This document shows, piece by piece, positions 18,182 through 26,949 of a stretch of DNA of 64,000 nt. The position numbers and the translations under genes were made by a program. Within the stretch, counting starts at the first letter, position 1. Each line of letters opens with the position of its first letter. The stretch comes from Alcanivoracaceae bacterium (GTDB lineage: Bacteria > Pseudomonadota > Gammaproteobacteria > Pseudomonadales > Alcanivoracaceae). The notes under the pieces are model-generated. The model saw only the letters and a list, made by a program, of their open reading frames with translations. It was not told where the DNA came from and did not search any database. The DNA lies in NCBI GenBank assembly GCA_029212745.1, contig JARGOL010000002.1, positions 268,133 to 332,132 on the forward strand, in the 5' to 3' direction.

Positions 18182-19420
18182 GTGGGGATGTTGAACCTGG
18201 ATAATGTCAGCCAGGCCAGTGCGCCCGGTGGCTATGACCGGACGTCGCGGCGGTTTGTGCTCGCCAGCCTGGCGCGTTTCCCGCATGGCTGCCTGCATCT
18301 GGTTGAGCCCGATGGCAACCGCATCACGATCGGTGAGGGTGCCCCGGAAGCGGCCCTTGAGATGCACGACTGGCGCACCTACCGGATGATGTTCACCGGC
18401 GGCGGTCTGGGCGCGGCCGAGGCGTACATGGAAAACCTCTGGAGCAGCCAGGACCTCACGGCGGTGGTGCGTTTCTTCGCCGCCAACGTCGAGCACATGC
18501 AGGCGCTGGAAAAAGGCATGGCCCGGGTGGTACGGCCACTGAGGGCATGGTTTCATGCCCTCAACCGCAATTCCCTGCGTGGTTCCCGGCGCAATATCTC
18601 GGCCCATTACGACCTGGGTAACGATTTTTTCTCCCTGTTCCTGGACAGCCAGATGATGTACTCGTCGGCCGTGTTCGAGAGCGAATCAGAGTCCCTGGAG
18701 AAGGCTTCCGAACGCAAGCTCGACCTGTTGTGCCAGAAACTGGACCTTAAACCGGAGCACCACCTGCTGGAGATCGGCACTGGCTGGGGCGGCATGGCGA
18801 TCTGGGCAGCGCGACATTACGGGTGCCGTGTTACCACGACCACCATTTCCCGCGAGCAGTACGAGTTTGCCCGTGCCCGGGTGGAGCAGGAGGGCCTGGC
18901 GGACCGGGTCACGGTACTGGACCAGGATTACCGCGAGCTGACCGGCCAGTACGACCGCCTGGTGTCCGTGGAAATGATCGAGGCGGTGGGCCACCAGTAC
19001 CTGCCCGAGTATTTCAGCCGCCTGGGCTCACTGCTCAAGCCCGATGGTCGCATGGTGCTGCAGGCGATTACGGTGCCTGAGCAGCGCTACCGTTTTGCCC
19101 TCAAGAACGTCGATTTCATCAAGCGCTACATCTTCCCCGGTGGCTTCCTGCCTTCCGTGGAAGTCATGCTGGGTCAGCTGTCCCGGCAGACGCGGCTGGT
19201 GGTCCAGGATATCGAGGACATTGGTCATGACTACGCCCTGACACTGAGGGCCTGGCGCGAACGATTCCTTGGCGCCAGCGACGCCGTCGCCAGCCAGGGC
19301 TTTGACGGCCGCTTCCGCCGGACCTGGGATTACTACCTGGCCTACTGCGAGGGCGCGTTCCTGGAGCGCGCCATCTCCACCGTCCAGCTGGTGGCCGCCG
19401 GTCCTGCCTGGCGGCCCTGA
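18182..19420 (+). CDS. Cyclopropane-fatty-acyl-phospholipid synthase family methyltransferase
   Basis: A 412-residue SAM-dependent methyltransferase of the CFA/mycolic-acid synthase family. An N-terminal lipid-interaction domain (1-130) precedes SISAHYDLGNDFFSLFLD-type residues (here NISAHYDLGNDFFSLFLD), the SAM motif LLEIGTGWGGMAIWAA, and VSVEMIEAVGHQYLPEYF with the catalytic Glu region. It could add a methylene bridge to unsaturated acyl chains (Cfa) or act as the methylase of furan-fatty-acid synthesis (UfaM-like), which is light-inducible in P. putida. GTG 18182 has GAGGAG ten bases upstream; ATG 18188 is an alternative. It is the last gene of the operon. Confidence 0.9.
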   Translation: MGMLNLDNVSQASAPGGYDRTSRRFVLASLARFPHGCLHLVEPDGNRITIGEGAPEAALEMHDWRTYRMMFTGGGLGAAEAYMENLWSSQDLTAVVRFFAANVEHMQALEKGMARVVRPLRAWFHALNRNSLRGSRRNISAHYDLGNDFFSLFLDSQMMYSSAVFESESESLEKASERKLDLLCQKLDLKPEHHLLEIGTGWGGMAIWAARHYGCRVTTTTISREQYEFARARVEQEGLADRVTVLDQDYRELTGQYDRLVSVEMIEAVGHQYLPEYFSRLGSLLKPDGRMVLQAITVPEQRYRFALKNVDFIKRYIFPGGFLPSVEVMLGQLSRQTRLVVQDIEDIGHDYALTLRAWRERFLGASDAVASQGFDGRFRRTWDYYLAYCEGAFLERAISTVQLVAAGPAWRP

Positions 19421-19504
19421 CCGGTACCCAACCCCGTCTGACATTGCTAAAGTTGATGGTCTGTGCCCGCCAGGGCAGGGATAATCAGACGTTTGGGGGT
19501 TGGC

Positions 19505-19990
19505 GTGAAAGCAAAATTACTGGCCTTACTGGTGTTGCTGCCAGGCACGGCACTGGCCGCTGAAGGCGGCACGATCAAGGACGATACCACCCTCAGGGCA
19601 GCGCCGGCAGGCAAGGCCCTGGGGCCGCTCACTGAAGGCGTGCTGGTGGATGTGGGCCAGCGTGACGGCGGCTGGTACGAAGTGACTCTCACCGACGGCC
19701 GCTCAGGCTGGGTGCGCATGATGGATGTGCGTCTCAACGAACAGAGCGACGATGACAGCCTGTTCGGTGGCCTCCTGTCCTGGCTCAATTCAGGCCCTCA
19801 GCGTACCCACAGCGGTACCACCACCGCCGGCATCCGTGGCCTGTCGGCGGAGGATATCCAGTCTTCCGGCAACCAGGATCCGCAAACTGTCGATGACCTT
19901 GCCGCCTTCCGTGTGGATGCCAGCGAGGCACGGTCGTTTGCCGCCAGCCATGGTCTTGAATCCCACCCCGTTGACGAGCTGGAGGACTGA
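19505..19990 (+). CDS. Secreted bacterial SH3-domain protein
   Basis: A 161-residue exported protein: signal peptide (MKAKLLALLVLLPGTALAA), one bacterial SH3 domain (about 22-80, DDTTLRAAPAGKALGPL and GGWYEVTLTDGRSGWVRM), then a polar, probably flexible tail with TTTAGIRGLSAEDI. The GTG at 19505 follows a GGGGG-containing site and gives a proper signal peptide; an upstream in-frame ATG at 19463 lacks support. It ends two bases before an M48 peptidase gene, so the two probably act together in the periplasm. Confidence 0.8.
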   Translation: MKAKLLALLVLLPGTALAAEGGTIKDDTTLRAAPAGKALGPLTEGVLVDVGQRDGGWYEVTLTDGRSGWVRMMDVRLNEQSDDDSLFGGLLSWLNSGPQRTHSGTTTAGIRGLSAEDIQSSGNQDPQTVDDLAAFRVDASEARSFAASHGLESHPVDELED

Positions 19991-19992
19991 CC

Positions 19993-20838
19993 GTGAAAGC
20001 CATTGTCTCACTCCGCTTTAGCATCATGCTGCTTGCCGTGCTGCTGGCAAGCTGCCAGACCATCGACCTGAACCAGATTACCTCGGTCACCGCGTCCCTG
20101 GGGGATGCTGTCTCCCTCAAGGGTGAAGAGGAAGAGCAGGAAGTCGGTGCCCAGGCCGCCAATGTCCTGCTCGGGGCGGCCGAGGTGGTCGAGGACGAGG
20201 ATCTGCAGCGTTACGTCAACCGGGTCGGCCACTGGGTGGCGTTGCACAGTGACCGTCCGGAGCTGCCCTGGACATTTGCCGTGCTCAATGACGGCGACAT
20301 CAATGCCTTCGCCGCACCGGGCGGGTATGTGTTCATTACCGCGGGGTTGCTGGCGCGGATGCGCTCCGAGGCGGAGCTGGCCGGGGTGCTCGGGCATGAA
20401 ATCGGGCATGTCACCGAAAAGCATCACCTCAAGGCCATACGCAAGGAGGCGCGCCTGAAGATCGCCGGGGTACTGGCGGCGGCCGCGCTGGAAAGCGAAG
20501 GCCATGACAGTGACCGTTATGTAGCCCTGGCGGATGGTGCCAAGACCATCTATACACGTGGCCTGGATCGTGGTGACGAGTACGAGGCTGACCGCATTGG
20601 CGTGGTGCTTGCGGCTCGGGCCGGCTATGACCCCTATGGCCTGCCTGCGGTCCTGCAGACGCTGGACAGTCTCAACGCTGACAGCTCGGCGCTGGCCCTG
20701 ATGACGGCCACCCATCCGGCACCGCAGAGTCGCCTGGAAAAGCTGGACAAGGCCATGTCCGCGCAAACGGGGCAGTTTGCCGGGGGCAAATCCGGCAGCA
20801 AGCGGTTTCGTGCGGAAATGACCCGCCTGACCCGCTGA
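19993..20838 (+). CDS. M48-family metallopeptidase lipoprotein (LoiP-like)
   Basis: A 281-residue zinc metallopeptidase of the M48 family. Its lipoprotein signal ends in LASC (Cys21). The zinc motif HEIGH is at 135-139 with the third ligand Glu in YEADRIGVV. LoiP and YcaL of E. coli, which are small envelope proteases in protein quality control, have this layout. The GTG at 19993 begins two bases after the SH3-protein stop. A GC-rich inverted repeat (about 20845-20870) without a T-tract follows; it is a weak terminator at best. Confidence 0.88.
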   Translation: MKAIVSLRFSIMLLAVLLASCQTIDLNQITSVTASLGDAVSLKGEEEEQEVGAQAANVLLGAAEVVEDEDLQRYVNRVGHWVALHSDRPELPWTFAVLNDGDINAFAAPGGYVFITAGLLARMRSEAELAGVLGHEIGHVTEKHHLKAIRKEARLKIAGVLAAAALESEGHDSDRYVALADGAKTIYTRGLDRGDEYEADRIGVVLAARAGYDPYGLPAVLQTLDSLNADSSALALMTATHPAPQSRLEKLDKAMSAQTGQFAGGKSGSKRFRAEMTRLTR

Positions 20839-20906
20839 AACAGCGCGGCGCTGCCGTCTCCCGGCGGCGGCGCCTGTCTTCATGCCTGCTTTCACGCCAG
20901 CTGTGG

Positions 20907-20912
20907 TATTAT
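20907..20912 (+). promoter_or_regulatory. Possible -10 element for nadA
   Basis: TATTAT lies 72 bases before the nadA start. No convincing -35 is at the right distance. Two small GC-rich inverted repeats (about 20918-20935 and 20957-20970, GGAG-TAAAC-CTCC) lie in the leader and could affect translation. Confidence 0.35.
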
Positions 20913-20983
20913 GCTTTCCCCGCTCATGAGGCGGGCCGTAACCGTATGATTTCGCTGGAGTAAACCTCCGGCAGGTGGTGACC

Positions 20984-22039
20984 ATGACTGCTGAGGCAAT
21001 CAACCTGGTGCGCGCGCACCTGGACAACCCCGACGATGCCACACCCACTGACGCCGAGAAGGCCGACCTGCGTGCCCGTATCAAGGCGCTGCTGCAGGCC
21101 CGGGACGCCGTGCTGGTGGCGCACTACTACACGGACCCGGATATCCAGTCGCTGGCCGAGGAAACCGGTGGCTGCGTTGCCGATTCCCTGGAAATGGCCC
21201 GCTTCGGCAAGGACCACCCGGCATCCACGCTGGTGGTGGCAGGGGTGCGGTTCATGGGCGAGACCGCCCGTATCCTGAGCCCCGAGAAGCGCATCATCAT
21301 GCCTACTCTGGAGGCCACCTGTTCCCTGGATATTGGCTGTCCGGCAGAAGCGTTCTCGGCATTCTGCGATGCCCACCCCGACCGCACCGTGGTGGTGTAC
21401 GCCAATACGTCTGCAGCAGTAAAGGCGCGCGCTGACTGGGTGGTGACATCCAGTATCGCGGTGGAGCTGATCGAGCACCTGGACCAGCAGGGTGAAAAAA
21501 TCCTCTGGGCGCCGGACAAGCACCTCGGTCAGTACGTGGCTGAAAAGACCGGCGCCGATGTGGTGTGCTGGGACAGTGCCTGTATCGTGCACGAAGAGTT
21601 CAAGGCGCGTGGCCTTGAAGATCTCAAGCGCGCCCATCCCGGTGCGGCGGTGCTGGTGCATCCGGAGTCACCCGCGTCTGTGGTGGCCATGGCGGACGTG
21701 GTGGGCAGCACCAGCCAGTTGATCAACGCGGCCTGCGAAATGCCCAACGACACCTTCATCGTCGCCACCGACAAGGGCATTTTCTACAAAATGCAGCAGT
21801 TGGCACCGGGCAAGCGTTTCATTGAAGCGCCCACGGCCGGATCAGGCGCCACCTGTCGCAGCTGTGCCCACTGTCCATGGATGGCAATGAATGCCCTGGG
21901 TAACCTCGAGGCGGTACTGGCGGCTGATGATGCCCTTGGCCAGGAGATCCATGTTGATCCACTGCTGGCACAGAAGGCCATGGTGCCCCTGAACCGGATG
22001 CTGGACTTCGGTCGTGCCCTGAAGGCCCGCCAGGGCTGA
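20984..22039 (+). CDS. nadA: Quinolinate synthase A
   Basis: A 351-residue [4Fe-4S] enzyme that condenses iminoaspartate with dihydroxyacetone phosphate to quinolinate, in de novo NAD synthesis. The three cluster cysteines fall in [26 protein letters not shown] and [14 protein letters not shown]; the N-terminal substrate region [13 protein letters not shown] is also conserved. The ATG at 20984 has AGG-type spacing; the in-frame GTG at 20975 is less likely. It is convergent with the bepA-like gene, with 10 bases between stops. Confidence 0.96.
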   Translation: MTAEAINLVRAHLDNPDDATPTDAEKADLRARIKALLQARDAVLVAHYYTDPDIQSLAEETGGCVADSLEMARFGKDHPASTLVVAGVRFMGETARILSPEKRIIMPTLEATCSLDIGCPAEAFSAFCDAHPDRTVVVYANTSAAVKARADWVVTSSIAVELIEHLDQQGEKILWAPDKHLGQYVAEKTGADVVCWDSACIVHEEFKARGLEDLKRAHPGAAVLVHPESPASVVAMADVVGSTSQLINAACEMPNDTFIVATDKGIFYKMQQLAPGKRFIEAPTAGSGATCRSCAHCPWMAMNALGNLEAVLAADDALGQEIHVDPLLAQKAMVPLNRMLDFGRALKARQG

Positions 22040-22049
22040 GGCGATTGCC

Positions 22050-23474
22050 TCAGAAATCCTCTTCTGCCAGTGCTTCCATCTCCCGCAGCCGGGCCTTGAG
22101 CCGGCTGTGGCGGGCGAAGTTCTGCTTGCTCAATTTCATCGCGTAACGCATCTGGTCATAGGCCTTGTCGTTGCTGCCATGCAGGAACAACACCTCTGCC
22201 CGCGCATGGTGGGCTTGCGCCAGTCGCTCGCTCTTGCCCCAGGCATCGGCGGCGAGCTGCCACAGGCTGGCATCCCAGGGTCTTTTCTCCAGCAGGGGCG
22301 TGAGCAGGTCAGCCGCCTCGCCGGGCGCGCCAGCCGCCAGCTGCGTGCGTGCCAGGATGATGCTGGCTGTGTAGTTGCCCGGCATTACCTCGAGAATGGC
22401 GCGCAACTCACGGATGGCCCTTTCGTAGTCTTCCATGGCAAGCAGGGTTTCCGCCCGGGCCAGCCGGTACCACTGTTCGTCAGGCGCGGCCTGCTGCAAA
22501 CGCTCAATGACCGCCAGCGCCTGCCGGAATTGTTTGTTGCGGGTGTAGGCGATGGCCAGGCCGTAGGCATTGGCGTGTTGAATCACCGTGGCACCACCAT
22601 GGTCCTGGTGGACGAAGTAGTTCACGGCGTCCGCGGGCTCGCGGTAGAAGCCCGCCAGCAGGCGCGCCCGTATCAGCTGGAAGTAGCGGGAAGCGGTGAG
22701 CCGGTGAGGTGGGGCCTGCAGGGCGCGGGCACGGCTATCCGAGATACGTGATTCGGTCACCGGGTGGGTGAGCATGAATTCCGGGGCGTTGCTGAGGCTG
22801 CTCTGTTCGCGCAGCATCTTTTCAAAGAAGCGCGGCATGGCCGTGGGGTCCATACCCGCTTCCTGTAGCGTCTGCATGCCCACCCGGTCCGCTTCACGCT
22901 CGTGGTGACGCGAGTACGCCAGCTGCTGCTGTATCGCCGCTGCCTGTGTTGCTGCCAGACCGGCCATGCCGGCGTCAGCCTCTCCGGCAATGGCAACGGC
23001 GAGACTGGCCAGCATTGCGGCCAGGACGGCCCGGTTCATGCGCTGAGCATCGGCATAGCGGCGCAGGAAGTGATGCTGGCTGACGTGGGCGATCTCGTGG
23101 GCAACAACGGCGGCCACCTCGTCCTCGGTGCCGGCGTTGAGGAACAGGCCGGCATTGAGGCCGATGACTCCGCCGGGTACGGCGAAGGCGTTGATCTCCC
23201 GGGCATTGACCACAACGATGGCCAGGTCCGGCTCTTCCAGATCACTGTGGGACGCGAGCCGGTATACCAGGTGCTCGGCGTATTCCTGTACCAGCGGGTC
23301 GGTGAGCAGCGGCACGGTACCGCGCAGCTGACGCAGCCAGGCACGGCCGAGGCGGTGCTCCTGGTCGGCCGACAGCAGGGCCACGCTGGGGTCCCCGAGG
23401 TCCGGCAGGTCATTGGCCATGGCGGGCAATACACCCGCCAGCCAGATGATGGCGGAAAGAAATACGCGTTTCAT
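22050..23474 (-). CDS. bepA: Periplasmic M48 metalloprotease with TPR domain (BepA/YfgC-like)
   Basis: A 474-residue exported protease. A signal peptide (MKRVFLSAIIWLAGVLPAMA) precedes the M48 catalytic domain with HEIAH at 126-130 and the third ligand in HHEREADRVGM. The C-terminal half (about 310-470) is made of TPR repeats (AIERLQQAAPDEQWYRLARAE and neighbours). E. coli BepA acts on stalled LptD and other outer-membrane assembly intermediates; the same role is inferred here. The gene has a near-perfect -10 on its strand at 23510-23515. Confidence 0.93.
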   Translation of the reverse strand: MKRVFLSAIIWLAGVLPAMANDLPDLGDPSVALLSADQEHRLGRAWLRQLRGTVPLLTDPLVQEYAEHLVYRLASHSDLEEPDLAIVVVNAREINAFAVPGGVIGLNAGLFLNAGTEDEVAAVVAHEIAHVSQHHFLRRYADAQRMNRAVLAAMLASLAVAIAGEADAGMAGLAATQAAAIQQQLAYSRHHEREADRVGMQTLQEAGMDPTAMPRFFEKMLREQSSLSNAPEFMLTHPVTESRISDSRARALQAPPHRLTASRYFQLIRARLLAGFYREPADAVNYFVHQDHGGATVIQHANAYGLAIAYTRNKQFRQALAVIERLQQAAPDEQWYRLARAETLLAMEDYERAIRELRAILEVMPGNYTASIILARTQLAAGAPGEAADLLTPLLEKRPWDASLWQLAADAWGKSERLAQAHHARAEVLFLHGSNDKAYDQMRYAMKLSKQNFARHSRLKARLREMEALAEEDF

Positions 23475-23509
23475 GGCATAAAGCCTATCCTGACGGGTCG
23501 GTGACAGTC

Positions 23510-23515
23510 ATTATA
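23510..23515 (-). promoter_or_regulatory. -10 element of the bepA-like gene
   Basis: On the minus strand this reads TATAAT, a perfect -10, 35 bases before the start codon. The -35 region is not a good match. Confidence 0.5.
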
Positions 23516-23559
23516 TTTGCACACGCTTTTGTTAAAGTACGTTCCTACGCTTCACGGAA

Positions 23560-23811
23560 ATGGAGGTCGGGCCATTGCCTGCAGACAAGACACTGGATGC
23601 ACGCGATCTCGTCTGTCCGATGCCACTGCTCAAGACCCGTCAGGCCCTGCGCGGATTGCTGCCGGGCGAGACGCTGCTGGTACTGGCGACTGACCCGGGG
23701 TCCTGTCGGGACATCCCGGCGTATCTTGGACAGTCCCCGCACCAGCTGGTTCAACAGCATGAGCAGCAGGGCGAATACCAATTCCTGATCGCGGCAGGCG
23801 AGGAGAGCTGA
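23560..23811 (+). CDS. TusA-family sulfurtransferase-like protein
   Basis: An 83-residue protein of the SirA/TusA/YedF family. It has the signature LDARDLVCPMPLLKTRQAL with the conserved Cys that carries persulfide sulfur, and a C-terminal half typical of the fold. It may relay sulfur for tRNA or cofactor modification, although many paralogues have no assigned partner. The ATG at 23560 has a poor ribosome-binding site; a TTG at 23575 lies about eight bases after GGAGG and may be the true start. It precedes a permease gene by three bases. Confidence 0.85.
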   Translation: MEVGPLPADKTLDARDLVCPMPLLKTRQALRGLLPGETLLVLATDPGSCRDIPAYLGQSPHQLVQQHEQQGEYQFLIAAGEES

Positions 23812-23814
23812 TAC

Positions 23815-24885
23815 ATGATGCAGGTGCTGCGCAGCTGGTTTCACCGCTATTTCTCTGACGAGCAGGCGGTGTATCTGTTCCTGGTGTTGTTGTCCGGCTT
23901 GCTGGTGGTTGTTTTCTTTGGCCGTTCCCTCGCGCCGGTGCTCACCGCCATTGTCATCGCGTACCTGCTGCAGGGTCTGGTCGGCATGCTCAACCGCCGC
24001 GGCCTGTCCGATACCGCCTCGGTCTATCTGGTGTATTTCCTGTTCCTGGCGGCACTGGTGATCTCGCTGGTGGTGATGCTGCCGCTGTTGTGGAAACAGA
24101 GCGTCCACCTGGTCCAGGAGCAGTTACCGCGCCTGCTGGCCAACAGTGAGACGTGGTTACGCGCGCTGCCACAGCGTTATCCCGAACTCATTTCCGTGGA
24201 GCAGGTAGAGCAGCTTGTGGCCGTGGCCCGCGAGGAGCTCACCGCAATGGGGCAGGCTGTCCTGTCCGTATCGCTGTCGTCCATTCCCGGCCTGCTGGAT
24301 GGGCTGGTGTTTCTGGTGCTGTTACCGTTGCTGGTGTTCTTCTTTCTCAAGGACCGACGGATGCTGACCGGCTGGGCTGTGTCCTGGCTGCCCACGGAGC
24401 GGGGCGCGCTGGCGAGTGTGTGGCAGGAGATGGACCTGCAGATTGCCAACTATGTGCGCGGCAAGGCGGTGGAAATCATCATTGTGTCGGTGGCGTCGAT
24501 GCTGGCGTTCTACCTGCTCGGGCTCAACTATGCCTTCCTTCTTGCCATCCTCGTGGGCCTGTCTGTGGTGGTGCCTTACATCGGCGCTACGGTTGTCACC
24601 CTTCCTGTGGCCGCAGTGGGCTGGGTCCAGTTCGGCTTCACCACTGATTTCGCCATGCTCATGGTGTGCTACGGCATCATCCAGTTCCTTGATGGCAATT
24701 TCCTGGTGCCCATCCTGTTTTCCGAGGCGGTTAACCTGCACCCGGTGGCGATTATTACGGCCATCCTGTTTTTCGGCGGCATCTGGGGCCTCTGGGGAGT
24801 GTTCTTCGCCATTCCCCTTGCCACGCTGATCAAGGCGGTGCTGGATGTCTGGCCCCGCCAGGAGCAGGCCGTGCCAGCGGGGTGA
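23815..24885 (+). CDS. AI-2E family transporter (putative permease)
   Basis: A 356-residue inner-membrane protein of the AI-2E/YdiK/PerM family. About eight hydrophobic segments are visible, including YLFLVLLSGLLVVVFFGRSL, ASVYLVYFLFLAALVISLVV, IIIVSVASMLAFYLLGLNYA and IITAILFFGGIWGLWGVFFA. Members include Na+/H+ antiporters and putative AI-2 exporters; the substrate cannot be assigned here. It is coupled to the TusA-like gene and convergent with bcp, 18 bases away. Confidence 0.88.
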   Translation: MMQVLRSWFHRYFSDEQAVYLFLVLLSGLLVVVFFGRSLAPVLTAIVIAYLLQGLVGMLNRRGLSDTASVYLVYFLFLAALVISLVVMLPLLWKQSVHLVQEQLPRLLANSETWLRALPQRYPELISVEQVEQLVAVAREELTAMGQAVLSVSLSSIPGLLDGLVFLVLLPLLVFFFLKDRRMLTGWAVSWLPTERGALASVWQEMDLQIANYVRGKAVEIIIVSVASMLAFYLLGLNYAFLLAILVGLSVVVPYIGATVVTLPVAAVGWVQFGFTTDFAMLMVCYGIIQFLDGNFLVPILFSEAVNLHPVAIITAILFFGGIWGLWGVFFAIPLATLIKAVLDVWPRQEQAVPAG

Positions 24886-24903
24886 TGTGGCACTGCCGGC
24901 CTG

Positions 24904-25386
24904 TTACAGGTCCGGCAGCTCCTGCACTGCTTCCAGTACTTCTTCCACGTGCCCGGGCACCTTCACCTTGCGCCATTCCTGCTGCAGTTCGCCGTTGGCG
25001 TCGATCAGGAAGGTGCTCCGCTCAATACCCTCGAACTCCTTGCCATACATCTTCTTCATGCGGATAACGTCGAACAGGCTGCACAGCTCATCGTCAGGGT
25101 CACTGATCAGCTCGAACGGGAAGTCATGCTTGGCCTTGAAGTTCTCGTGTTTCTTCAGGCTGTCCCGGGAGACGCCGAACACCTCACAGTTGGCCTTTTC
25201 GAATGCCTCGTAGAGATCCCGGAAGTCCTGGCCCTCCTGGGTGCAGCCGGGCGTGCTGTCCTTGGGATAGAAATACAGCACCAGGTGGCGACCTTTCAGC
25301 GCCTTCAGGTCCACGGTGGTGTCGCTGGTGGCTTCGGCGCTGAATGGCGGCACCTTCTTGCCAACGCTTACGGTCTTCTGGGTCAT
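24904..25386 (-). CDS. bcp: Thioredoxin-dependent thiol peroxidase Bcp/PrxQ
   Basis: A 160-residue peroxiredoxin that reduces hydroperoxides. The peroxidatic cysteine is Cys48 in YPKDSTPGCTQEGQDFRDLY. E. coli Bcp has a second Cys five residues later; here that position is not Cys, so resolution must use another Cys (CEVFG or LCSLF) or an external thiol. It lies 17 bases after gcvR and is probably cotranscribed, an arrangement common in Pseudomonas relatives. Confidence 0.95.
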   Translation of the reverse strand: MTQKTVSVGKKVPPFSAEATSDTTVDLKALKGRHLVLYFYPKDSTPGCTQEGQDFRDLYEAFEKANCEVFGVSRDSLKKHENFKAKHDFPFELISDPDDELCSLFDVIRMKKMYGKEFEGIERSTFLIDANGELQQEWRKVKVPGHVEEVLEAVQELPDL

Positions 25387-25403
25387 GCCGGAGTTCCTCC
25401 GTT

Positions 25404-25934
25404 TCAGGTGCGTTTGGGGGACATCGACGCATCGAGGTTGCGGCTGTCGCAGAAATCGAGGAAAGCGTCCTTGAGTGACGACACGGATTCTTGCGATGGG
25501 ATGCTCAATGCCATGTGAAGGCTGAACATGCGCGTGCCGGTATGGGGGGCAGCGTAGGTGCCGGTGGTCAGGTCATCAATGTTGATGCCGCGGCTGGAAA
25601 AGAAGTCGGCGATGTCATGGACGATGCCCGGATTGTCCATGGCCACCACCTCAACGCCGTAGGCCAGGGCGCCGGAGCCGGCAACCCGCTCGCGTGTGCG
25701 CTTGACGGTGATGGTCAGGCCCAGCTCCTTTTCCAGCGCCGGGGCTGCCTTTTCCAGGGCCTCCAGGTTGCTGTCGTCGCCGGCGACCAGCATCAGCACG
25801 GCGAACTCGCCGCCAAGTACGGTCATGCGTGAATCGAGTATGTTGCCGTGACGCGACAGGACGGCACCAGACAGCGACTGGACAATTCCGGGTCGGTCGG
25901 AACCCAGGGCAGAAATTACGATCAATGAATCCAT
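25404..25934 (-). CDS. gcvR: Glycine cleavage system transcriptional repressor-like ACT protein
   Basis: A 176-residue protein with two ACT domains (about 1-85, [20 protein letters not shown]; and 90-170, [19 protein letters not shown]). ACT domains bind amino acids. E. coli GcvR binds glycine and antagonises GcvA; the same function is inferred, but the orthologue outside enterics may do something different. It is divergent from dapA with 133 bases between. Confidence 0.88.
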   Translation of the reverse strand: MDSLIVISALGSDRPGIVQSLSGAVLSRHGNILDSRMTVLGGEFAVLMLVAGDDSNLEALEKAAPALEKELGLTITVKRTRERVAGSGALAYGVEVVAMDNPGIVHDIADFFSSRGINIDDLTTGTYAAPHTGTRMFSLHMALSIPSQESVSSLKDAFLDFCDSRNLDASMSPKRT

Positions 25935-25998
25935 GAGAGCTCCCTTGGCAGGCCCTCATGGTAGCGCCGGTGCCTGCAGCGGTGAAGGGGGGGCTCCC

Positions 25999-26027
25999 TT
26001 GTGGGCGGCTGTGGCGGGAAGTACCAT
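25999..26027 (+). promoter_or_regulatory. Putative promoter of dapA
   Basis: TTGTGG (25999-26004), 17-base spacer, TACCAT (26022-26027), 41 bases before the dapA start. Reasonable sigma-70 match in the divergent gcvR/dapA region. Confidence 0.45.
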
Positions 26028-26067
26028 AGCCGCCTTGTTCAACAGGCGGTTCCGGCAGGAGCACGGC

Positions 26068-26949
26068 ATGAAGCTGAAAGGAAGTATTGTCGCACTGGTT
26101 ACCCCCATGCACGCCGATGGCGCGGTGGACTGGGAGCGGCTGCGCAAGCTGGTGGACTGGCACGTGGAAAAGGGCACCGACGCCATTGTCGCGGTGGGCA
26201 CCACGGGCGAGTCTGCCACCCTGGGCTTTGAGGAGCACGACCTGGTGATCCGCGAGGTGCTTTCGGCTGCGGCCGGGCGTATTCCGGTGATTGCCGGCAC
26301 CGGGGCCAATTCCACCGATGAGGCTATCCGCCTGACCCGGGATGCCGCGCGGGACGGCGCCGACGCGTGTCTGCTGGTGACGCCGTATTACAACAAGCCC
26401 ACCCAGGAGGGCTTGTACCAGCATTACGCCAAGGTGGCCGCCGAAGTGGATATTCCGCAGATCCTGTACAACGTGCCGGGGCGCACGGCCTGCGACCTGC
26501 TGCCCGAGACCGTGGAACGGCTGGCCAAGGTGCCAAACATCATCGGAATCAAGGAGGCCACCGGCAACATGGACCGGGTGCGGGAGATTCGGGAGCGTTG
26601 TGGCCCGGATTTCCTGATATTTTCCGGCGATGATGCCACCGCCACCGAGGCCATCCTGCTGGGCGCCGACGGGGATATTTCGGTGACGGCAAATGTGGTG
26701 CCCGCCGAGATGGCCGCCATGTGTGCGGCGGCGCTGGCCGGCGAGGCCGAGAAAGCGCGGGCCCTGAACGCCGGGATCGCGGAGTTGCACCAGGAGCTCT
26801 TCATCGAAGCGAACCCCATTCCGGTAAAGTGGGCGCTTTACGAAATGGGCCAGATTGACCGGGGCATCCGCCTGCCGCTGACGCCACTGTCAGTGCCTGC
26901 CCAGGATCGCCTGCGCCAGTCATTGCGAAACTGTGGGTTGCTCAATTGA
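26068..26949 (+). CDS. dapA: 4-hydroxy-tetrahydrodipicolinate synthase
   Basis: A 293-residue class I aldolase that condenses pyruvate with aspartate semialdehyde, the first step of lysine and diaminopimelate synthesis. The Schiff-base Lys is in [10 protein letters not shown], the catalytic Tyr in [13 protein letters not shown], and the substrate-binding TTGES motif is in [11 protein letters not shown]. The ATG at 26068 gives the family start [14 protein letters not shown] and has GGAG upstream. The stop overlaps the bamC TTG start. Confidence 0.97.
   Translation: MKLKGSIVALVTPMHADGAVDWERLRKLVDWHVEKGTDAIVAVGTTGESATLGFEEHDLVIREVLSAAAGRIPVIAGTGANSTDEAIRLTRDAARDGADACLLVTPYYNKPTQEGLYQHYAKVAAEVDIPQILYNVPGRTACDLLPETVERLAKVPNIIGIKEATGNMDRVREIRERCGPDFLIFSGDDATATEAILLGADGDISVTANVVPAEMAAMCAAALAGEAEKARALNAGIAELHQELFIEANPIPVKWALYEMGQIDRGIRLPLTPLSVPAQDRLRQSLRNCGLLN

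Noticed and set aside
20845-20870. Terminator after the M48 lipoprotein gene
   Set aside because: A GC-rich inverted repeat is present but no T-tract follows.
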